From assembly GCA_016203265.1 (NCBI GenBank), contig JACQNB010000063.1:1-9869 (forward strand): DNA of 9,869 nucleotides, in the 5' to 3' direction. Positions within the stretch are counted from its first letter, which is position 1. The number at the start of each line of letters is the position of its first letter. Source of the DNA: Candidatus Woesearchaeota archaeon (lineage in GTDB: Archaea; Nanobdellota; Nanobdellia; Woesearchaeales; ARS49). Shown piece by piece: positions 6,526-9,869 of this stretch. A program made the position numbers and the translations under genes. The notes beneath the pieces are model-generated. The model was not told where the DNA came from, did no database searches, and was given only the letters and a program-made list of their open reading frames with translations.

Positions 6526-6674
6526 ACGTCGCCTTTGGGAGCGCGAGTGCCTAGGCCAGCGAGTCCAGCAGGGTTACGTTTCCTGCGAGCGAAGGAACCA
6601 GAAACGGCACGAGCGCGAGACTTTCAACGCACCCCAAGCGCTAGGTTTTTAAACGCCTTCACGTCGGAATTCCC
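6526..6674. other. Intergenic region with possible structured stem before cysS
   Basis: No convincing coding frame is seen between the permease stop and cysS. The strand can fold so that GCGC-GA-GTGCC (6541-6551) faces GGCAC-GA-GCGC (6606-6616). That gives 4 and 5 bp of pairing around a tandem G-A mismatch. Inside, GCAGG (6568-6572) can pair with CCTGC (6582-6586). An 8-bp palindrome GCCTAGGC is at 6549-6556. This could be a 3'-end structure of the transporter transcript, a small RNA, or chance in GC-rich DNA. No tRNA, box C/D or ACA motif was recognised. Confidence 0.3.
6646..6653 (+). promoter_or_regulatory. TATA box of the cysS operon
   Basis: TTTTTAAA stands out in GC-rich surroundings and is centred about 25 nt before the ATG at 6675. 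This spacing predicts a transcript starting at or next to the start codon. No SD sequence is visible in the short stretch between (CGCCTTCACGTCGGAATTCCC), consistent with leaderless translation. The T-run may also help end the upstream transporter transcript. Confidence 0.75.
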
Positions 6675-8072
6675 ATGCTCAAGCTCTTCAACACACTCTC
6701 GCGCAAGAAGGAGACGTTCAAGCCCATCACGCCGGGTTTCGTGACGCTCTACACGTGCGGACCGACGGTGTACAATTACGCGCACATCGGCAACCTGCGC
6801 ACCTACCTTTTCGAGGACATCCTGAAGCGCGTGCTGTTGTACAACAGTCTACGCGTGCAGCACGTCATGAACATCACGGACGTCGGGCACCTCACGTCGG
6901 ATGCAGACACCGGGGAAGAAAAGATGGAACTTGCCTCGCGCAGGGAGGGCAAGACAGCCTGGCAGATTGCCGACTTTTACGCGCAGGAATTCAAGAAGGA
7001 CATCGAGCGGTTGCACATCCTTCCGCCGAATGTCTGGTGCAAGGCAACGGATCACATCAAGGAACAAGTTGCGTTGGTCAAACAACTGGAAGCGAAAGGG
7101 TACTCGTACGTCATCCCTGCCGACGGTGTCTATTTTGACACGAGCAAGTTCAAGGATTATGGCACGATGGCGAAATTAGACATTGAAGGGCTCAAAGCGG
7201 GTGCGCGTGTCGAACTCTCGGCAGGAAAACGCAACCCGACCGATTTTGCGTTGTGGAAGTTCTCGCCAAAGGACCAGAAACGCCAGATGGAGTGGCCGAG
7301 CCCGTGGGGGACTGGATTTCCGGGCTGGCACATCGAGTGCAGTGCGATGAGTAGGGCGCATCTCGGCGACCATTTTGACATTCATTGCGGCGGCATCGAT
7401 CACATCCAAGTGCACCACACGAACGAAATCGCGCAGACCGAGGCCGTGACCGGCAAGAAATGGGTCAATTGGTGGATGCACGGCGAATTCCTCATCCTTG
7501 ATAAGGGCAAGATGTCGAAGAGTGCAGGCGAATTCCTCACGTTACAAAGCGTGATCGACCGCGGCTACGATCCGGTCGTGTATCGCTATTTCACGCTCAA
7601 CGCGCAGTATCGCAGCAAGCTCAACTTTTCGTGGGAAGCGCTTGACGGCGCAAAACACGCGTGGCACAATCTGCAGGAGAAAATCAAGGAATTCCGTTCG
7701 CATCACACCACGAAAGAAAGCAGTTCGTCACAAAAGCACAAGGACGCGTTCCTTGACGCAATCAATGATGATTTGAACATGCCTGTCGCGTTGAGCGTGC
7801 TCTGGGCGGTCGTGAAGGATGAGACGTTAGGCACCCATGAACGATTGCATTTGCTCGAGGATTTTGATCGCGTATTTGGTCTTGGTATTGCAGAAGTCGC
7901 GGCGGCGCAAGCCGTGCCGTTGGAACCTCATTTGAAGGCGTTGGTTGACGAGCGCGCAAAGGCGCGCAAGAGCCGAGATTTCACGCGTTCGGACGTGTTG
8001 CGCAAGCAACTGCTCGAGCACGGCATTATTGTCGAGGACTCGCCTGACGGCCAGGTCTGGAAGCGCGTATGA
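6675..8072 (+). CDS. cysS: Cysteinyl-tRNA synthetase
   Basis: A 465-residue class I aminoacyl-tRNA synthetase that charges tRNA-Cys in the cytoplasm; the length is normal. The HIGH-type motif is HIGN (37-40) after CGPTVYNYA, and the KMSKS motif is intact at 279-283. By alignment to the E. coli enzyme from memory, the zinc ligands that select cysteine are all present: C28, C222 (in WHIECSAMS), H247 and E251 (in HHTNE). The C-terminal helical domain follows from about 315, ending with the DFTRSDVLRKQL segment typical of CysRS. The stretches GKRNPTDFALWKF and GGIDHIQVHHTNEIAQ belong to a subtype that I associate with CPR bacteria and some DPANN archaea. The ATG at 6675 is fixed by the TATA box about 25 nt upstream. 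It is the first gene of a three-gene translation operon; its stop overlaps the next start as ATGA. Confidence 0.96.
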   Translation: MLKLFNTLSRKKETFKPITPGFVTLYTCGPTVYNYAHIGNLRTYLFEDILKRVLLYNSLRVQHVMNITDVGHLTSDADTGEEKMELASRREGKTAWQIADFYAQEFKKDIERLHILPPNVWCKATDHIKEQVALVKQLEAKGYSYVIPADGVYFDTSKFKDYGTMAKLDIEGLKAGARVELSAGKRNPTDFALWKFSPKDQKRQMEWPSPWGTGFPGWHIECSAMSRAHLGDHFDIHCGGIDHIQVHHTNEIAQTEAVTGKKWVNWWMHGEFLILDKGKMSKSAGEFLTLQSVIDRGYDPVVYRYFTLNAQYRSKLNFSWEALDGAKHAWHNLQEKIKEFRSHHTTKESSSSQKHKDAFLDAINDDLNMPVALSVLWAVVKDETLGTHERLHLLEDFDRVFGLGIAEVAAAQAVPLEPHLKALVDERAKARKSRDFTRSDVLRKQLLEHGIIVEDSPDGQVWKRV

Positions 8073-8938
8073 ACCCTTTCGAAGAACGGTATCATAAGCT
8101 CGGGCACACGCTCGCTCCCGTCAGCCTGAAACAATGCATTCGCGTGAACACGCTCGTGACGACGCCTGACGCGCTCAAGCAGCGTCTTGAAGCGAAAGGC
8201 GTGCAACTCACCAAGATTCAGTTCGCGGAAAACGGCTTTTGGATTGACAAGTCCCATTTCGCGATTGGCGCGTCCATCGAGTATTTGCGCGGGATGTTGA
8301 CGCCACAGGAAGCCGCAGCACAACTTCCGGTCGCGGTGCTTGCGCCGAAGCCGGACGAACGCGTGCTGGACATGGCTGCCGCCCCCGGCGTGAAAACGTC
8401 TCAGATCGCGGCATGCATGAAGAACAAGGGCGAACTCGTCGCGATCGAGAAGAACAACTTGCGTGTGCCTGCCTTGAAGTCAAACCTGGAACGTCTGGGG
8501 GTCACCAATGTCATCGCGTTCAACACGGACGCATCGAAGCTTATCGAATGGGGGCTTTCGTTCGACAAGGTGCTCTTGGACGCGCCGTGCATGGGCAACT
8601 ACACGCAGCGCGACTGGCTGCAAAAGCATGACCTGTTCGAACTGCAGCGCAACACGAAGACGCAGCAGGAATTGATTCGCGCGGCCATCCTCATGACAAA
8701 ACCAGGAGGCACCATCGTCTATTCCACGTGCTCGTTGGAGCCGGAAGAGGACGAATACATCATTGATTGGGCATTGAGGCAGTTCCCGGTCAGATGCGTT
8801 TCAACCGGGCTTTCGGTTGGCGTGCCCGGTCTGACCAATCCGCTGGGCAGGCGACTGCACAAGGACATCGGTCACTGCCGTCGCATCTGGCCCGGACAGA
8901 CGGAAGGGTTCTTCATCGCGAAGCTGGTGAAACAATGA
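8069..8938 (+). CDS. RsmB/NOP2/Sun-family RNA cytosine-5 methyltransferase
   Basis: A 289-residue SAM-dependent enzyme expected to make 5-methylcytosine in rRNA or tRNA. Family motifs: motif I DMAAAPGVKT (101-110, SAM binding); acidic residue E127 in VAIEKNN; D154 in FNTDAS; motif IV DAPC (171-174) with Cys174; motif VI STCSLEPEEDE (219-229) with the nucleophile-position Cys221; and the closing RIWPGQTEGFFIAKL. Both conserved cysteines are present, so it should be active. Residues 1-80, with QCIRVNTL and YLRGMLTPQEAAAQ, are the short N-terminal module of archaeal NOP2/NSUN proteins. No PUA domain is fused, but a PUA protein is encoded immediately after. The start overlaps the cysS stop (ATGA), as its own stop overlaps the next start. 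Whether rRNA or tRNA is the target cannot be decided here. Confidence 0.93.
   Translation: MNPFEERYHKLGHTLAPVSLKQCIRVNTLVTTPDALKQRLEAKGVQLTKIQFAENGFWIDKSHFAIGASIEYLRGMLTPQEAAAQLPVAVLAPKPDERVLDMAAAPGVKTSQIAACMKNKGELVAIEKNNLRVPALKSNLERLGVTNVIAFNTDASKLIEWGLSFDKVLLDAPCMGNYTQRDWLQKHDLFELQRNTKTQQELIRAAILMTKPGGTIVYSTCSLEPEEDEYIIDWALRQFPVRCVSTGLSVGVPGLTNPLGRRLHKDIGHCRRIWPGQTEGFFIAKLVKQ
8926..8930 (+). promoter_or_regulatory. Shine-Dalgarno-like site for the Nip7-like gene
   Basis: GGTGA lies 4 nt before the ATG at 8935 and fits the archaeal anti-SD. It supports this start over an in-frame upstream ATG at 8767, which would add 56 residues read from inside the methyltransferase gene. Confidence 0.5.
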
Positions 8939-9402
8939 TTGACGAATTCATCGCATACTTCACCGACAAGGAACTGGTTGATACCGAGCACATCTACCAG
9001 CTCGGCACGGAGTGGTATTTGGTGCCGCACGACCTGTTCACGCTGGGCAAAAACCAGCCGCGGCAGCCGGTGTTTGTGGGCACGTTCCTGGGCAAACAGC
9101 ACGGCGAACGTTTCGCTCCGGGCATCGCGTTGCTCGAGCTCTTGGCGCCGCACGCGGCAAAAATCGAAGTGTCGGAGAAGGCGGCATGGCTGTTCGTGTG
9201 CGGCAAGGACGTGCTGCAGCCGAGCATCGTGTCGGCTCCGCACGCCATCAAACTGCATCAGCGCGTCCTCGTGATGTGCAAGAACGAAGTCATCGGTATC
9301 GGCAAGGTGATGGGGCCGTTGACCGAGCAGAAGACGGTCGTCAAGAACGTGTTTGACATCGGCGATTTCTTGCGTCGGGAACGACCTAGAACACGGCGCT
9401 GA
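8935..9402 (+). CDS. Nip7-like PUA-domain ribosome biogenesis protein
   Basis: A 155-residue protein matching the Nip7 family, which acts in large-subunit ribosome assembly in eukaryotes. Residues 1-75 form the N-terminal alpha/beta domain, including VFVGTFLGKQHGERFAPGIA and LLELLAPHA, which align with the human NIP7 segment VGLFVGKF...ALDYLAPYA. The PUA RNA-binding domain follows (about 77-150): WLFVCGKDVLQPSI, then VLVMCKNEVIGIGKVMG and NVFDIGDFLRRE, like the ADIGEYVRHE end of NIP7. The ATG at 8935 overlaps the methyltransferase stop as ATGA, so the two are probably made together. The C-terminal 17 bp overlap the convergent valS gene. A generic archaeal PUA protein partnering the methyltransferase is the main alternative to a true Nip7 orthologue. 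Confidence 0.85.
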   Translation: MIDEFIAYFTDKELVDTEHIYQLGTEWYLVPHDLFTLGKNQPRQPVFVGTFLGKQHGERFAPGIALLELLAPHAAKIEVSEKAAWLFVCGKDVLQPSIVSAPHAIKLHQRVLVMCKNEVIGIGKVMGPLTEQKTVVKNVFDIGDFLRRERPRTRR

Positions 9403-9869
9403 TACTGACAGGCTGCCCTTCTTTCTGCTTTTCGACCACGATCTGTTCCGCGCACACGGTTGATTTCAAATCCGCGAGCGCGTGTTCCGCGTTCGGCAAC
9501 GTCGCCGTGATGATGAGCTTCTTGATGGGAGTCTTCATCGACAGTTTTTGTTCGGACTTGACCTTGCGGATCTGCGTCAACGCTTCCACGATGAGGTCGC
9601 CGAGATGCTCTGCAGTCGGGTCGCGTTGCATCGCCGTTGGCCAGTCCGCGTGATGGATGCTGTCGAGCTTGTGCCAGCGCTTGAACTGTTGGCTGAACAA
9701 TTCTTCAGTGATGAACGGCGTGAACACGGACACCATGCGCAGGAACGTCCAGAGGCACGTGTGCAACGTCATTTGTGCGGACGCCTTGTCTTCTGCGGTT
9801 TTCGGCTCGTACAGCCTGCCTTTGCACAGTTCAAGGTAGTTGTCGCAGAAGTCATGCCAGAAGAACTGC
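9386..9869 (-). CDS. valS: Valyl-tRNA synthetase, C-terminal part (5' end beyond window)
   Basis: The last 160 codons of a class I synthetase that charges tRNA-Val; the frame is open to the window edge (first full codon at 9868). It covers the C-terminal part of the anticodon-binding helical domain. FFWHDFCDNYLELCKGRLY just inside the window edge matches the ValRS/LeuRS/IleRS pattern, LRMVSVFTPFITEELF matches the 'PFITEEL' helix, and IRKVKSEQKLSMKTPIKKL is typical of ValRS. The Met at 9772 is internal and should not be taken as a start. The protein stops soon after the alpha/beta tail and has no bacterial-style C-terminal coiled-coil arm, as expected for archaeal ValRS. Catalytic and editing domains lie outside the window. 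The last 17 bp overlap the convergent Nip7-like gene. Confidence 0.9.
   Translation of the reverse strand, partial: QFFWHDFCDNYLELCKGRLYEPKTAEDKASAQMTLHTCLWTFLRMVSVFTPFITEELFSQQFKRWHKLDSIHHADWPTAMQRDPTAEHLGDLIVEALTQIRKVKSEQKLSMKTPIKKLIITATLPNAEHALADLKSTVCAEQIVVEKQKEGQPVSISAVF

Noticed and set aside
6541..6620. Intergenic segment as a tRNA or box C/D or H/ACA guide RNA
   Set aside because: No cloverleaf with a T-loop consensus, no C/D boxes and no terminal ACA could be found on either strand, so it is kept only as a generic possible structure.
6535..6744. 69-codon plus-strand frame running from the intergenic region into cysS
   Set aside because: Arg/Ser-rich, crosses the cysS promoter and start in another frame, and has no SD site or family resemblance.
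8767..8934. Upstream start for the Nip7-like gene
   Set aside because: The extra 56 residues are read from inside the methyltransferase gene and match nothing; ATG 8935 has an SD-like site and an ATGA overlap.

Overview
The window looks like a piece of an archaeal chromosome, moderately GC-rich by eye. The archaeal markers are an MBF1-type zinc-ribbon/HTH transcription factor, a Nip7-type PUA protein, TATA boxes 25-28 nt upstream of the start codons of first genes, and the archaeal/eukaryotic style of the translation genes. Several proteins resemble, from memory, those of DPANN archaea (Woesearchaeota/Pacearchaeota-like), namely the membrane thioredoxin-like protein and the ABC ATPase with an N-terminal 'AGW' helical extension. 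The cysteinyl-tRNA synthetase also resembles those of candidate-phyla-radiation (CPR) bacteria. The lineage is an inference, not a measurement.

Region 1 (1-3215, + strand) is a tightly packed three-gene cell-surface group: a processive-type family 2 glycosyltransferase cut by the window start, a membrane-anchored thioredoxin-fold protein with a CAQC motif, and a polytopic GT-C glycosyltransferase with an HKEVRF motif. The last gene overlaps tail-to-tail with the next gene.

Region 2 (3202-6525) holds mbf1 on the minus strand. A 100-bp divergent promoter region follows, with two back-to-back TATA boxes. Downstream on the plus strand are an ABC ATPase and its ABC-2-type permease, joined by an ATGA overlap. 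The permease has a large coiled-coil-like loop carrying eight N-glycosylation sequons in about 92 residues.

Region 3 (6526-6674) is a 149-bp gap. It contains a possible structured stem and a clear TATA box for cysS.

Region 4 (6675-9869) is a translation group. cysS, an RsmB/NOP2/Sun-type RNA cytosine methyltransferase and a Nip7-like PUA protein are linked by ATGA overlaps. The C-terminal part of valS lies convergently on the minus strand and overlaps the Nip7 gene by 17 bp.

Genes that begin transcription units appear leaderless (TATA box about 26 nt before ATG). Internal genes mostly have Shine-Dalgarno-like sites or stop/start overlaps. No tRNA, rRNA, CRISPR array, insertion sequence or phage gene was seen. 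The window is largely housekeeping and cell-envelope DNA. The most interesting features are the glycosyltransferase/thioredoxin group, the sequon-rich transporter and the Nop2/Nip7-like gene pair.
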